In this document: piece after piece, positions 19,037-28,559 of the stretch
How positions within the stretch are numbered: the first letter of the stretch is position 1
Layout: each line of letters opens with the position of its first letter
Source of the DNA: Reyranella massiliensis 521
Lineage (GTDB): Bacteria > Pseudomonadota > Alphaproteobacteria > Reyranellales > Reyranellaceae
NCBI GenBank assembly: GCA_945862125.1
Contig: CAMAYC010000035.1
Span: 1 to 42,307, forward strand
Direction of reading: 5' to 3'
Length of the DNA stretch: 42,307 bases
Program-made: the position numbers and the translations under genes
Notes under the pieces: model-generated
The model's database searches: none
Told to the model about the DNA's origin: nothing
The model's input: only the letters and a program-made list of their open reading frames with translations

Positions 19037-19747
19037 CTACCTCGGCCTCAGCCCATCCTTCCCCACCACCAGCATCCAGCGGTTGGCGTTGCCGGCGTGA
19101 TACATCGGCGCATTGAAGTCGCGGCGGAGTTCCGAGGGTTCCAGCTTGCGCGGCCGATTGACCGGCACCGGCACGGTATCCCAGGCGAAAAGCCGTTCCG
19201 CAAACTTCACATTGGCGAAGCCATCGGTCGGGTAGTGATAGGCTTGGAATCCCCAGACGCCGTTGCGGCACGAGGCGATGGTCCACCAGAAATCGTTGTC
19301 GGGCAGCTTCAGCCCATCGCGCGGCGGACCAAACGCGGCACTTGCTTCCAACAACCCTACCAATTCCCGGGTTTCGTCGACGTTCAGGAGGCGCTCGCCG
19401 CGCTTCATGGTCCAGGGGCCGAGCGCATCGGCGGCCTTGCCGATCGTAATATTGGCGACGTTGCCCTGATCGGCCAGGACGCCGATGTTCATGCCGGCAA
19501 AGCCATCCGGCTGAAGGAATATCTCGTAGGTCCGGACCTGCTCTTCGTAGAGGGCGTTGTAAATCAGGCGCAGGCGGTTGCGACCGCCCGGCTTGCAGGC
19601 TTCCCGGATATCGTTGGCGCCGACATAGGCAAACCAGTTCCAACTGCGCGCGATCGGCTGCTCGACGTTGCGGTCTGCCCGCTGTGCCGAGGCGCTGCCG
19701 GCGACAATAAGCGCCAACCCGATCGTTACCGTGACCATCCACTTCAT
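19037..19747 (-). CDS. Exported protein of unknown function (236 aa)
   Basis: Begins with a Sec-type signal peptide (MKWMVTVTIGLALIVAGSASA, cleavage near 21) followed by a soluble domain of about 215 residues, so it is probably periplasmic. The body contains SWNWFAYVGANDIREACKPG, RLIYNALYEEQVRTYEIFLQ and WWTIASCRNGVWGFQAYHYP. The two cysteines (in EACKPG and ASCRNG) may form a disulfide. I do not recognise the family. It lies upstream of clpS on the same strand but before the clpS promoter, and is divergent from the DD-carboxypeptidase gene with a 166-base gap. Confidence 0.75.
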   Translation of the reverse strand: MKWMVTVTIGLALIVAGSASAQRADRNVEQPIARSWNWFAYVGANDIREACKPGGRNRLRLIYNALYEEQVRTYEIFLQPDGFAGMNIGVLADQGNVANITIGKAADALGPWTMKRGERLLNVDETRELVGLLEASAAFGPPRDGLKLPDNDFWWTIASCRNGVWGFQAYHYPTDGFANVKFAERLFAWDTVPVPVNRPRKLEPSELRRDFNAPMYHAGNANRWMLVVGKDGLRPR

Positions 19748-19913
19748 CGTAGGCCATCCTATATCGTTCGATGCAGTTTCCGAACCAACTTGGGCGTGAG
19801 CACGGCGAGGAAAGTTGCATAACCCCACAAACTTTAGTAATCTCCGAGGAATTGCCCCTAACATGTTGGTGGGGCACAAGAATATTGACATAAATGTAAT
19901 GGCATAACTGACG

Positions 19914-21338
19914 ATGACTTTTCCCCTCAAGCGCATCGCGGTCGGTCTTTCCTGGCTTGCCGTCGGCATTCTTTTTGTTGGTGCGACTACCGTTCCGTCA
20001 GACGCGGATGCCCAGTCGGCCTCGACCAAGCGTGCCGCGCCGCCAGCCAAATCGCGCACCAAGGCCAAGGCCATCGTCCAGAATCCCTCGCCGTGGGTCC
20101 CCAACCCCTCGGTTTCCGGCAAGACCGCCTATCTGATCGTCGATGCGACCAGCGGCCGTGAAATATCCTCCGACCAGGCCGACGAACTCCGCCATCCCGC
20201 GTCGCTCACCAAACTGATGACGATCTACCTCACCTTCTCGGCGCTCGATTCCGGCCGGCTGGCGTTGGGCGATTCACTGCCAGTATCAGCCAGCGCACTC
20301 AATGCGCCGCCGACCAAGATGGGCCTGCCCCCCGGTGGCTCGGTCAGCGTGCGCGACGCCACGATGGCTCTCGTCACCCGCTCGGCAAACGACGCCGCCG
20401 TCGTGCTGGCCGAGGCAATCGGCGGTGACGAGCAGAATTTCGCCCGCCTGATGACCCAGAAGGCGCGCCAGATCGGCATGTCGTCGACCGTGTTCCGCAA
20501 TGCGTCGGGCCTGCCCAATCGCGAGCAGGTAACCACGGCGCGCGATCTTGCCCGGCTCGCCAACGCCCTGATGCGCGACTATCCGCACTACTACGCGGTG
20601 TTCGCCGTCCAGAGCTACACTTACCGCGGCCGCCCGCTCGATAACCACAATCGCATGCTTGGCAGCTACGAAGGCGCGGACGGCCTGAAGACCGGCTACA
20701 CCGCCGCCTCCGGCTTCAATCTCGTGATGTCGGCGATGCGCGACAATCGCCGTCTGATCGGCGTGGTGATGGGTGGCGAGAGCGCCAGCCGCCGCGACCG
20801 TTATATGGCCGACCTGATGGACCGCGGCTTTGCCACCGCCCAATCCATGGGTCTCTCGCCCTGGACATCGATCCGCAAGCCGCCGTCGGCCCGCTACAGT
20901 GCCGCCCAGTTCGTGCCGGGCGCCCCCATCCAGGAAAGCACACGCGCCGTCGTCGCCAAGTCCGAGCCGTCTGCGCCGCCCGCCGCCGCAACACAGGCCG
21001 CCGCGGCGAACCGCGTTGCCGGCCCGGCGGTTCCCGCGCCTGCCGAAGCGGAGAATCCGTCGCTCGGCAGCTGGGTGATCCAGGTAGGCTCGTTCAACGA
21101 GCCGCAGGCTGCCCAACTCGCCCTCGAGCGCGCGACCGCCGCCCTGCCCACCACGATGCGCTCGAACGCCAGTGCGGCCGTCGACGAGATCCAGATGGCA
21201 AGCAAGGTCTTCCACCGGGCGCGACTGACCAACCTGTCTCAGGAGCAGGCGGTCGATGGCTGCAAGCGCCTGGAGAAGCAGAAGATCTACTGCTCGCCGC
21301 TGCAGGTTACTGCCTGGAATACACCGGGCGCCCGCTGA
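19914..21338 (+). CDS. D-alanyl-D-alanine carboxypeptidase with C-terminal SPOR domain
   Basis: Periplasmic penicillin-binding protein that trims the terminal D-Ala from murein pentapeptides. The 474 aa comprise a signal peptide (about 1-33), a Lys/Ala/Pro-rich linker, an S11 peptidase domain with active-site SLTK (Ser97, Lys100), SAN (157-159) and KTG (259-261), a Pro/Ala linker, and a SPOR domain (GSWVIQVGSF from 385) that binds denuded glycan at division sites. No Shine-Dalgarno precedes the ATG; CATAAC (19903-19908) lies 5 bases upstream, so a leaderless message is possible. The last 32 bases overlap the convergent cyclotransferase-like gene. Confidence 0.95.
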   Translation: MTFPLKRIAVGLSWLAVGILFVGATTVPSDADAQSASTKRAAPPAKSRTKAKAIVQNPSPWVPNPSVSGKTAYLIVDATSGREISSDQADELRHPASLTKLMTIYLTFSALDSGRLALGDSLPVSASALNAPPTKMGLPPGGSVSVRDATMALVTRSANDAAVVLAEAIGGDEQNFARLMTQKARQIGMSSTVFRNASGLPNREQVTTARDLARLANALMRDYPHYYAVFAVQSYTYRGRPLDNHNRMLGSYEGADGLKTGYTAASGFNLVMSAMRDNRRLIGVVMGGESASRRDRYMADLMDRGFATAQSMGLSPWTSIRKPPSARYSAAQFVPGAPIQESTRAVVAKSEPSAPPAAATQAAAANRVAGPAVPAPAEAENPSLGSWVIQVGSFNEPQAAQLALERATAALPTTMRSNASAAVDEIQMASKVFHRARLTNLSQEQAVDGCKRLEKQKIYCSPLQVTAWNTPGAR

Positions 21339-21765
21339 AGGCGCGACGCAGCCGCGCCGCGAAAGGCCGCTTGTGGCGTCGCTGCCAGAGCGCCAAATCC
21401 CATAGTTCCCGGCTCGGCTGAAGACGACTGTCGCGATAGCCCTTGCCGCTTTCGACGATCGGCTCAAACACCGAAACAGTGACCAGCCGGCCTAGCGACC
21501 GAACTTTCAGCGGCGCAATCCGGTATCCCGGGCCTTCGTAGGCCGAGAGATAGCCTACGTCGCGCGCGCTCAGGCCACCGACGATCACACCGGGCGCCTC
21601 ACCACGGGGATCCTTGACGACCACGGGATAGCTGGCACCCTTGGCCCGAAACCTCGAATGTCCGGGCAGGCTGGCCGGCACATACGCCGTCGGCGGCAGC
21701 CGCCGTCCAAGCACAAGGGCGGTCACGTCATGGTCGAGCAGCGTTCCATAGAAAAAGAACCGCAT
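21307..21765 (-). CDS. Gamma-glutamylcyclotransferase-like protein
   Basis: A 152-aa protein with the GGCT/AIG2-like fold signature: FFYGTLLDHDVTALVLGR at the N-terminus, then YVPASLPGHSRF, and YEGPGYRIAPLKV with the glutamate expected for the active site. Such proteins form 5-oxoproline from gamma-glutamyl compounds, but many paralogues have other roles. Its ATG overlaps the phosphomannomutase stop by one base (TGATG), so it is translated with the sugar-nucleotide genes; why is not obvious. Its 3' end overlaps the DD-carboxypeptidase gene by 32 bases. Confidence 0.85.
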   Translation of the reverse strand: MRFFFYGTLLDHDVTALVLGRRLPPTAYVPASLPGHSRFRAKGASYPVVVKDPRGEAPGVIVGGLSARDVGYLSAYEGPGYRIAPLKVRSLGRLVTVSVFEPIVESGKGYRDSRLQPSRELWDLALWQRRHKRPFAARLRRAFSGRPVYSRQ

Positions 21766-23168
21766 CAGTGATGGCCGTCCGCCGCATCGTCGGGCAGGCT
21801 GACGCCGCTCGCCGCCAACGCCGCCTTGAGGTCGACCATCAGCCGCTGCAGGCCCGCCTCGTCAGCGGCCTCGCAACGAGCCACCAGCACGGGTTGGGTG
21901 TTCGAGGCGCGCAGCAGCCACCAGCCATCCTTCGTGCTGACACGAACGCCGTCGATGTCGGAGAGCTTGGCGCCAGCCTTCAGCAGCCGCCCCTTGACCT
22001 CCTCGACGACGCCAAACTTGCGGTCGTCGGCGCAGTCGAACCGCAGTTCCGGCGTGTTCACCGGCTGCGGCAGGGCATCGCGCATCTCGGCCAGGCTTTC
22101 CTTGCTGTTGGCCACGATATTGAGCAGGCGAAGCCCACAATAGAGAGCATCGTCGAAGCCATAAAAAGTGTCGGCGAAGAAGACATGCCCGCTCATCTCC
22201 CCGGCGAGAGGCGAGCCGATCTCGGCCATCTTGCTCTTGATCAGCGAATGGCCGGTTTTGAACATCATCGGCTTGCCGCCGGCCTTCGCGATCTCGTCGA
22301 ACAGGACCTGGCTCGCCTTGACGTCGGCGATGATGGTGGCGCCGGGATGGGTCTTCAGCACGTCGCGTGACCACAGTACAAGGAGCTGGTCGCCCCACAG
22401 GATGCGCCCCTTGCCGTCGACGGCGCCGATGCGGTCGCCGTCACCGTCGAATGCGATTCCGAGGTCGCAACCGCGCTCGTTCACCTCGGCGATCAGCTGC
22501 TCGAGATTTTTCGGTACCGTCGGATCGGGATGGTGCGCTGGAAACGTGCCGTCGACCTTCTCGTTCAACACGAAATGCTCGCCTGGCAGCTTGTCGACCA
22601 CGGCGCGGATCGAGACGCCGACGGCGCCGTTGCCGGTATCCCAGGCCACCTTGAGTTTCTTGCCCGGCTTTACGTCCCTTAGGAGCCGCGCGGCATAGTC
22701 GGCGAGGATGTCCCGCTTCCCGGCCTTGCCCTGCCCGCTTTCCCAGTCGCCCTTGCCCGCCATCGCACCCAGCGTCTGGATGTCGGCGCCGAAGAACGAC
22801 TTCTTGCCCATCATCATCTTGAAGCCGTTGTAGTCCGGCGGATTGTGCGAGCCCGTGATCATGATGCCGCCGTCGGCATCAAGGTGATAGACGGCGAAGT
22901 AGAGCATCGGTGTCGCGGCAAGGCCGATGCTGGTGACGTCTATGCCCGCCGCGGTCAACCCCTCGATGCAGGCCGCGGCAAGTTCCGGCGAACTCAAACG
23001 TCCGTCATATCCGAGCGCCACGTGCTTGCCGCCCTTGCGGCGGACCAGCGTGCCCAGCGTCCGCCCGATCGCGCGGGCATCGGCGGCGTGCACGGTCTCG
23101 CCCACGATGCCGCGGATGTCGTACTCGCGCAGAATGCTGGAATCGAACTTGTGCGCCATCTGGCTCAT
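21765..23168 (-). CDS. Phosphomannomutase/phosphoglucomutase
   Basis: Interconverts hexose 6- and 1-phosphates for sugar-nucleotide synthesis. The 467-aa alpha-D-phosphohexomutase has [17 protein letters not shown] at the N-terminus, the phosphoserine loop [14 protein letters not shown] with Ser107, the metal loop DGDGDRIG, the sugar-binding loop GEMSGH, and a C-terminal phosphate-binding domain (VLVARCEA). It resembles AlgC/ManB-type enzymes that accept both mannose and glucose phosphates. The first ATG at 23168 is favoured by GGGAG at a good distance; a second ATG is 3 codons inside. The product glucose-1-phosphate is the substrate of galU upstream. Confidence 0.94.
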   Translation of the reverse strand: MSQMAHKFDSSILREYDIRGIVGETVHAADARAIGRTLGTLVRRKGGKHVALGYDGRLSSPELAAACIEGLTAAGIDVTSIGLAATPMLYFAVYHLDADGGIMITGSHNPPDYNGFKMMMGKKSFFGADIQTLGAMAGKGDWESGQGKAGKRDILADYAARLLRDVKPGKKLKVAWDTGNGAVGVSIRAVVDKLPGEHFVLNEKVDGTFPAHHPDPTVPKNLEQLIAEVNERGCDLGIAFDGDGDRIGAVDGKGRILWGDQLLVLWSRDVLKTHPGATIIADVKASQVLFDEIAKAGGKPMMFKTGHSLIKSKMAEIGSPLAGEMSGHVFFADTFYGFDDALYCGLRLLNIVANSKESLAEMRDALPQPVNTPELRFDCADDRKFGVVEEVKGRLLKAGAKLSDIDGVRVSTKDGWWLLRASNTQPVLVARCEAADEAGLQRLMVDLKAALAASGVSLPDDAADGHH

Positions 23169-23194
23169 GAAAGGACTCCCAAGAAATGTGACGT

Positions 23195-24511
23195 CTAGGC
23201 GCGCGGCTGGGGACGGCCAATGCCCTCGTAGGCAAAACCCAGCCCGCGCATCTCGTCGGGATTGAAGATGTTCCGAAGGTCGACGATGCGAGGTTGGCGC
23301 ATCGCCTCCTTGAGGCGCCTGGGGTCGAGGCCGCGGAACTCATGCCATTCGGTAATGACCACCAGCACGTCGGCGCCGCTTGCCGCCTCGTAGGCGGTCT
23401 TTGCAAAGGCGACACCTGGCAGCATGCGAGCGGCCTCCTTCATTCCCTCGGGATCGAATGCAACGATCTTGGCACCGGCGGCGATCAGGGCCGGCACTAT
23501 GTCGAGCGAGGGCGCGTCGCGCATGTCGTCGGTGTTGGCCTTGAAGGTGACGCCGAGCACGCCGATCGTCAGGCCCGAGACAGAGCCGCCGCAGAAGTCG
23601 ATGACCTTCTGGGCCATCCGCTTCTTGCGCGCGTTATTGACCTCGATCACCTGCTCGACGATCGTCTGCGGCGCGTTGGCCTCGCGTGCGGTGTAGGCCA
23701 GCGCCAGCGTGTCCTTGGGAAAGCACGATCCCCCGAAACCGGGGCCGGGATGAAGGAACTTGCGGCCGATCCGGCCGTCGAGCCCGATCCCGCGCGCAAC
23801 GTCGTGGACGTCGGCCCCGACCTTCTCGCAGAGATCGGCGATTTCGTTGATGAAGGTGATCTTGGTCGCGAGGAAAGCGTTGCCGGCGTACTTGGTCACT
23901 TCCGCCGTCTCGATGTTGGTGAACACCATCGGCGTCTGGATCAGGTTGAGCGGTCGGTAGATCGCAGCCATCACGTCGCGGGCCCGCTGACTTTCGACTC
24001 CGATGACGACCCGGTCTGGCTTCATGAAATCCTCGATTGCCGCGCCCTCGCGCAGGAATTCCGGATTGGAGGCGACGTCGAAATCCGTCGCCGGCCGGGT
24101 CTCGCGAATGATGCGGGCGACCTCGCGGCCGGTGCCGACCGGCACCGTCGACTTGGTGACAACAACGGTGTAGCCACGGATCGCAGCGGCGATTTCAGCG
24201 GCCGCCGCATAGACGTAGCTCAGGTCGGCATGACCATCGCCGCGCCGCGTCGGCGTGCCCACGGCGATGAACACCGCGTCGGCGTTGCCCACCGCGTCGC
24301 CGAGGTTGGTTCCGAAATCGAGACGGCCCGCACGGACGTTGTCTGTGACAAGCTTGTCGAGGCCGGGCTCGTAGATTGGCATCACACCCTTGCGCAGGAG
24401 GGCGATTTTGGCCTCGTCCTTGTCGATGCACACGACATCGTGGCCGAACTGGGCAAAGCAGGCGCCGGACACGAGCCCGACATAACCGGAACCGATCATG
24501 GCGATGCGCAT
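23195..24511 (-). CDS. ugd: UDP-glucose 6-dehydrogenase
   Basis: Oxidises UDP-glucose to UDP-glucuronate with two NAD+. The 438-aa protein has an N-terminal Rossmann motif ([19 protein letters not shown]), [24 protein letters not shown], and the active-site cysteine in [10 protein letters not shown] (Cys263), followed by the UDP-binding C-terminal domain ([16 protein letters not shown]). It starts 4 bases after the galU stop, so it is coupled to the enzyme that makes its substrate. UDP-glucuronate feeds capsule, exopolysaccharide or lipid sugars. Confidence 0.96.
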   Translation of the reverse strand: MRIAMIGSGYVGLVSGACFAQFGHDVVCIDKDEAKIALLRKGVMPIYEPGLDKLVTDNVRAGRLDFGTNLGDAVGNADAVFIAVGTPTRRGDGHADLSYVYAAAAEIAAAIRGYTVVVTKSTVPVGTGREVARIIRETRPATDFDVASNPEFLREGAAIEDFMKPDRVVIGVESQRARDVMAAIYRPLNLIQTPMVFTNIETAEVTKYAGNAFLATKITFINEIADLCEKVGADVHDVARGIGLDGRIGRKFLHPGPGFGGSCFPKDTLALAYTAREANAPQTIVEQVIEVNNARKKRMAQKVIDFCGGSVSGLTIGVLGVTFKANTDDMRDAPSLDIVPALIAAGAKIVAFDPEGMKEAARMLPGVAFAKTAYEAASGADVLVVITEWHEFRGLDPRRLKEAMRQPRIVDLRNIFNPDEMRGLGFAYEGIGRPQPRA

Positions 24512-24515
24512 GTGA

Positions 24516-25397
24516 TCAGCCTTTCATCAAACGTTCGATCAAGGCGCGGCTCTCGGCCTTGGTATCGGAGCGGCTGAGCGAGATCCCGATATTGGCCTCG
24601 AGAAACCCGAGCCGGCTGCCGCAATCGTAGCGCCGCCCGGCGTAGCGCAGGGCATGGAACGGCGATCGGCCGATCATCTTCGCCATGGCGTCCGTCAGCT
24701 GGATTTCGCCGCCGGCGCCGGTCTCGTGACTATCGAGATGGTCGAAGACCTCGGGCAACAGCACGTAGCGCCCGATCAACGCCAGGGTCGACGGCGCCTC
24801 TTCTGGCTTAGGCTTCTCGACCATGCCGGTAATCTCGGCGAGCCCTTCCTTTTCGGCCTTCACCGCGGCAATGCCGTAGCTCTTGGTCTGCTCGCGCGGT
24901 ACGTCCATCACGGCGACGACACTTCCGCCGGTCTTTTCGTGTGCCAGGGCCAGCTGGCCGATGCAGCTCGGCGTATCGAGCGTGAGCTCGTCCGGCAGAA
25001 GAACGGCGAACGGCTCGCGGCCTATCCAGTGGCGCGCGCACCACACGGCATGGCCGAGGCCGAGCGGCTTCTGCTGGCGCGTGAAGATCGCATTGCCGGG
25101 CTTGATCGTTGCGCCCTGCGTCTCCGCGAGTTCAGGCACCTTCTTGCGCCCCTCCAACGTCATCTCGAGTTCGTAGGCGTGGTCGAAGTGATCCTCCAGG
25201 GATACCTTGTTGCGACCGCTGACGAACACGAACTCATCGATCCCCGCCTGCAGGCACTCCTCTACCGCGTACTGTATGAGCGGCCGGTCGACCACCGTCA
25301 GCATTTCCTTCGGCATCGCCTTGGTGGCGGGCAGGAAGCGGGTGCCCAGTCCAGCGACCGGCAGAACGGCTTTGCGAACGCGCTGCGACATGCTCAT
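24516..25397 (-). CDS. galU: UTP-glucose-1-phosphate uridylyltransferase
   Basis: Makes UDP-glucose from UTP and glucose-1-phosphate. The 293-aa protein has the nucleotidyltransferase motif VLPVAGLGTRFLPATKAMPKEML, then QYAVEECLQAGI, the core region LGLGHAVWCARHWIG, and LPDELT. Two ATGs (25397 and 25391) follow GAGG; the second has better spacing and would remove two residues. It heads the galU-ugd-phosphomannomutase-cyclotransferase group. A 76-base gap separates it from the upstream J-protein gene, and I see no terminator in that gap. Confidence 0.96.
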   Translation of the reverse strand: MSMSQRVRKAVLPVAGLGTRFLPATKAMPKEMLTVVDRPLIQYAVEECLQAGIDEFVFVSGRNKVSLEDHFDHAYELEMTLEGRKKVPELAETQGATIKPGNAIFTRQQKPLGLGHAVWCARHWIGREPFAVLLPDELTLDTPSCIGQLALAHEKTGGSVVAVMDVPREQTKSYGIAAVKAEKEGLAEITGMVEKPKPEEAPSTLALIGRYVLLPEVFDHLDSHETGAGGEIQLTDAMAKMIGRSPFHALRYAGRRYDCGSRLGFLEANIGISLSRSDTKAESRALIERLMKG

Positions 25398-25473
25398 CGA
25401 CCTCGTTCACGGCTAGGATATTGCGACGCAAAAGGTGGCGGTTGATGCCATGGTGATGCGGGCGCTGGCAAGG

Positions 25474-26184
25474 TCACCCTCCGAGCAGGACGTCCTTGGC
25501 CCGGTTGATGCGGGCGGCCAGATCCGCCGTTCCGCCGACGTCGGGATGCATGCGCTGGATCAAGCGGCGATGGGCGGCCCGGATCTCGTCTGCGGTCGCA
25601 CCCTCGGCCAATCCCAGGACGGCCAGCGCCTCGGCGCGCGACATGTCGGTCCGCGGACCCGATGGCGGGGGCCGATGGCCGTTGCGCCAGTCCGCGCCCA
25701 GCCGGCGATCGAGATAGGCTTCGAGGACCTTCAGGGAATCGGGATCTGAGGCACAGTCGGCGTGCAGTCCCAGCAACTCGGCGTCGGTCAGGGAGTCGAG
25801 CGTGCAGCCGACGAAGCGGCCCGACAGCACGGTGCCGCCGACATCGCCGGTCGCGTGGTCGATCCAGGCCTGCAGGAATGCCGTGCGGACCTCGGTCCGC
25901 TGTCCTGTGCCCGGCGAGCTGAATCCACCGGACGGGCGGTGGCGCACGGCCCGGGCAATCAGGCCCGCGATCACTACCCCCGCCAGCCCCATCAGTTCCG
26001 GCAGAAGGCCAGGCAGAAATCGGAGACCGAAGATCAGCAGGCCGCCTACGCCGATGGCCCCCAGGACGACGAGGATCGGCCTCAGCAGCCGTGCGATCGA
26101 CGAGGGATTGGCGCGCAGGAACCAGGCGACGCCGAAGGCCACGGCCGCCAGCGCGATGAGCCCGAGCAAGACGATCGCCGGCAT
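25474..26184 (-). CDS. Membrane-anchored J-domain protein
   Basis: A 236-aa protein with two or three N-terminal membrane helices (about 3-23, 33-54 and 62-79), a middle domain of about 100 residues, and a C-terminal J-domain (about 182-236) with the HPD motif at 213-215 (QRMHPDVGG). J-domains stimulate DnaK-type Hsp70 ATPase. A J-domain at the C-terminus after a membrane anchor resembles the mitochondrial import co-chaperone Pam18/Tim14. It lies 3 bases after mltG, at the end of the fatty-acid gene group. Client and partner are unknown. Confidence 0.88.
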   Translation of the reverse strand: MPAIVLLGLIALAAVAFGVAWFLRANPSSIARLLRPILVVLGAIGVGGLLIFGLRFLPGLLPELMGLAGVVIAGLIARAVRHRPSGGFSSPGTGQRTEVRTAFLQAWIDHATGDVGGTVLSGRFVGCTLDSLTDAELLGLHADCASDPDSLKVLEAYLDRRLGADWRNGHRPPPSGPRTDMSRAEALAVLGLAEGATADEIRAAHRRLIQRMHPDVGGTADLAARINRAKDVLLGG

Positions 26185-26187
26185 GGC

Positions 26188-27252
26188 TCACTGACGGGCG
26201 GGTGCCGGCGTCGCAGGGGCAGCAGGCGCGGCCACCGGCGCCGATTGCCCCGGTGTCTGCGACTGCGCGGCTTCCTGGCGCTCGCGCTGGATTTCGCGCC
26301 AACGCGCGACGTTGCGATTGTGCTCGGGCAGAGTGAGGGCAAAGGCATGGCCCCCCTGCCCGTCGGCGACGAAGTAGATGGAACGATCGCGCGCCGGATT
26401 GGTCGCCGCCACGATCGAGGCGCGGCCAGGATTAGAGATCGGCCCCGGCGGCAGGCCGACGACGTTGTAGGTATTGTAAGGCGAAGTCGACTGCAGGTCG
26501 GCGCGGGTGAGTTCTCGATTGAGCGGCCCCTTGCCACCGGTAATGCCGTAGATCGTCGTCGGGTCGCTTTCGAGTTTCATGCGCCGCCGCAGCCGGTTGA
26601 TGAACACCGCAGCCACCTTGGCACGCTCGGCTGGAATCGCGGTCTCCTTCTCGACGATCGACGCCAGCACCAGAGCATCGCGCCGGTTCGCCAGCGGCAG
26701 GCCCGGAGCGCGCTTGCGCCAGGCCTCGTCCAGGGTCTTCTCCATGGCCTCCTTCATGCGCAGCAGGAGCCCATCCCGCGTATCGTCGCGCGAATAGAAG
26801 TAGGTCTCGGGCAGGAGATCGCCCTCCTTGACGTCCAGCGTGATCTCCCCGGTCAACGCCTCGGTCTTGCGCACCAGTTCGAGCACCTCCGAGGTCGTCA
26901 CTCCCTCCGGCACGGTGAGGCGACGCTGAACCACCTTGCCCGACTGCAGCAGATCGACCAGCGCCCGCATCGTGGTGTGCGCCGGGATCTCGTACTCGCC
27001 GGCCTTGATCGGCTTGGGCGCGGGATCGATCATGAGCGCGATGCGGAACAGCCGCGTGTGGGCGATGACACCCTCCTCCTGCAGCACCTTGGCCATGATA
27101 ACGGGCCCGGCACCGCGCGGGATGACGACATTCTTGGTCTTGTCCAAGGGGCCCGGAGCGTTGAGGAGCGTGTTCCCGAGGAACAGCGCACCGCCCATCA
27201 ACGTCGCGAACATGGCGACGAAGAAGAGAACCCAACGGAAGTAGCTGAGCAT
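26188..27252 (-). CDS. mltG: Endolytic murein transglycosylase MltG
   Basis: Inner-membrane enzyme that cleaves nascent glycan strands and may release them from synthesis. The 354-aa YceG-like protein has one N-terminal membrane helix (about 5-30), a LysM-like segment, the catalytic glutamate Glu201 in LASIVEKETAIPAER, and SDPTTIYGI plus SPYNTYNVVGLPPGPISNPG. A Pro/Ala/Gln-rich tail of about 30 residues follows. It starts 16 bases after fabF, a pairing of lipid and murein synthesis genes common in proteobacteria. Confidence 0.95.
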   Translation of the reverse strand: MLSYFRWVLFFVAMFATLMGGALFLGNTLLNAPGPLDKTKNVVIPRGAGPVIMAKVLQEEGVIAHTRLFRIALMIDPAPKPIKAGEYEIPAHTTMRALVDLLQSGKVVQRRLTVPEGVTTSEVLELVRKTEALTGEITLDVKEGDLLPETYFYSRDDTRDGLLLRMKEAMEKTLDEAWRKRAPGLPLANRRDALVLASIVEKETAIPAERAKVAAVFINRLRRRMKLESDPTTIYGITGGKGPLNRELTRADLQSTSPYNTYNVVGLPPGPISNPGRASIVAATNPARDRSIYFVADGQGGHAFALTLPEHNRNVARWREIQRERQEAAQSQTPGQSAPVAAPAAPATPAPARQ

Positions 27253-27268
27253 CCTCAGCCTCCGGCGG

Positions 27269-28525
27269 TCAAACGGGGCCGAAGATCAACGACGCGTTGG
27301 TGCCGCCGAAGCCGAACGAGTTGCTGAGCGCGTTGCGAACCTTGCGCTGCTTGGCCTGCTTCGGCACCAGGTCGATGTCGCAGCCTTCGTCGGGTTCATC
27401 GAGATTGAGGGTCGGCGGCACGACCTGGTCGTTCATCGACTTGATCGCATAGATCGCCTCGATGGCGCCGGCCGCACCCAGCAGATGGCCGGTCGCCGAC
27501 TTGGTCGACGACATCGAAAGCTTGTAGACGTCCTGGCCGAAGGTGCGTTTCACGGCCCCGAGTTCGATGGTGTCGGCCATGGTCGACGTGCCATGGGCAT
27601 TCACATAGTCGATCTGGTCGGTATTGAGCTGCGCACGTTTCAGTGCCGCCTTCATGGCGCGCATCGCACCGTCGCCATCCTCGGAAGGCGCGGTGATGTG
27701 ATAGGCGTCGCCCGACAGGCCGTAGCCGATGATCTCGGCATAGATCTTGGCGCCGCGCTTCTTGGCGTGCTCATATTCCTCGAGCACGACGCAGCCCGCG
27801 CCCTCGCCCATGACGAAGCCGTCTCGCTTCTTGTCCCACGGGCGCGAGGCCTGGGTCGGTGTATCGTTGAAATCGGTCGAGAGCGCCTTGCAGGCATTGA
27901 ACCCCGCGATGCCGATACGGCAGATCGCGGCCTCGGCGCCGCCCGCCACCATGACGTCGGCATCCTCGAGCTGGATGAGGCGCGCGGCATCGCCCAAGGC
28001 GTGTGCCCCGGTGGCGCAGGCGGTGACGACTGAATGGTTCGGGCCCTTGAAGCCGTACTTGATCGAGACCTGACCGGATACGAGATTGATCAGTGCCGAT
28101 GGGATGAAGAATGGGCTGACGCGACGCGGCCCCCGCTCCTTCAGGATCAGCGACGTCTCGTAGATGGTCTGCAGGCCACCGATACCAGAGCCGATCATCA
28201 CGCCGGTGCGTGTGAGACCTTCTTCATCCTGCGGCTTCCAGCCAGAATCCTCGACCGCCTGTTCTGCCGCGGCCAGTCCGAAGACGATGAACCGGTCAAG
28301 CTTCCGCTGGTCCTTGGGTGCCAGATAGCTGTCGACGTTGAAGTGGCCGTTCGCCTTGTCGCCCAGCGGCACTTCGCCGGCGATCCGCGTGGCCAGATCC
28401 GACGTGTCGAATGCCTGGATCGAACGAATTCCCGACTCGGCCGCGATCAAGCGCCGCCAGTTGGTGTCGACGCCGTCACCCAACGGCGTCACCATTCCCA
28501 TGCCCGTAACGACAACTCGCCTCAT
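27269..28525 (-). CDS. fabF: Beta-ketoacyl-ACP synthase II
   Basis: Condensing enzyme that elongates acyl-ACP with malonyl-ACP. The 418-aa thiolase-fold protein has the catalytic triad Cys170 (VVTACATGAHAL), His311 (VNAHGTSTMAD) and His347 (KSATGHLLGAAGA), and the C-terminal SNSFGFGGTNASLIF motif. It begins MRRVVVTGMGMVTPLGDGVD, as expected. It lies 34 bases after acpP in the fabD-fabG-acpP-fabF order. Confidence 0.97.
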   Translation of the reverse strand: MRRVVVTGMGMVTPLGDGVDTNWRRLIAAESGIRSIQAFDTSDLATRIAGEVPLGDKANGHFNVDSYLAPKDQRKLDRFIVFGLAAAEQAVEDSGWKPQDEEGLTRTGVMIGSGIGGLQTIYETSLILKERGPRRVSPFFIPSALINLVSGQVSIKYGFKGPNHSVVTACATGAHALGDAARLIQLEDADVMVAGGAEAAICRIGIAGFNACKALSTDFNDTPTQASRPWDKKRDGFVMGEGAGCVVLEEYEHAKKRGAKIYAEIIGYGLSGDAYHITAPSEDGDGAMRAMKAALKRAQLNTDQIDYVNAHGTSTMADTIELGAVKRTFGQDVYKLSMSSTKSATGHLLGAAGAIEAIYAIKSMNDQVVPPTLNLDEPDEGCDIDLVPKQAKQRKVRNALSNSFGFGGTNASLIFGPV

Positions 28526-28559
28526 CGCCCGCCCTTCCTGCTACAGGAACCGGCGAAGA

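Noticed and set aside
19885..19908. TTGACA followed by CATAAC upstream of the carboxypeptidase gene
   Set aside because: The hexamers are only 12 bases apart, too close for a normal sigma-70 promoter, although each looks good alone.
23294..24577. Long open frame opposite ugd (427 codons, plus)
   Set aside because: Antisense shadow of a conserved enzyme; no start signals and low-complexity composition.
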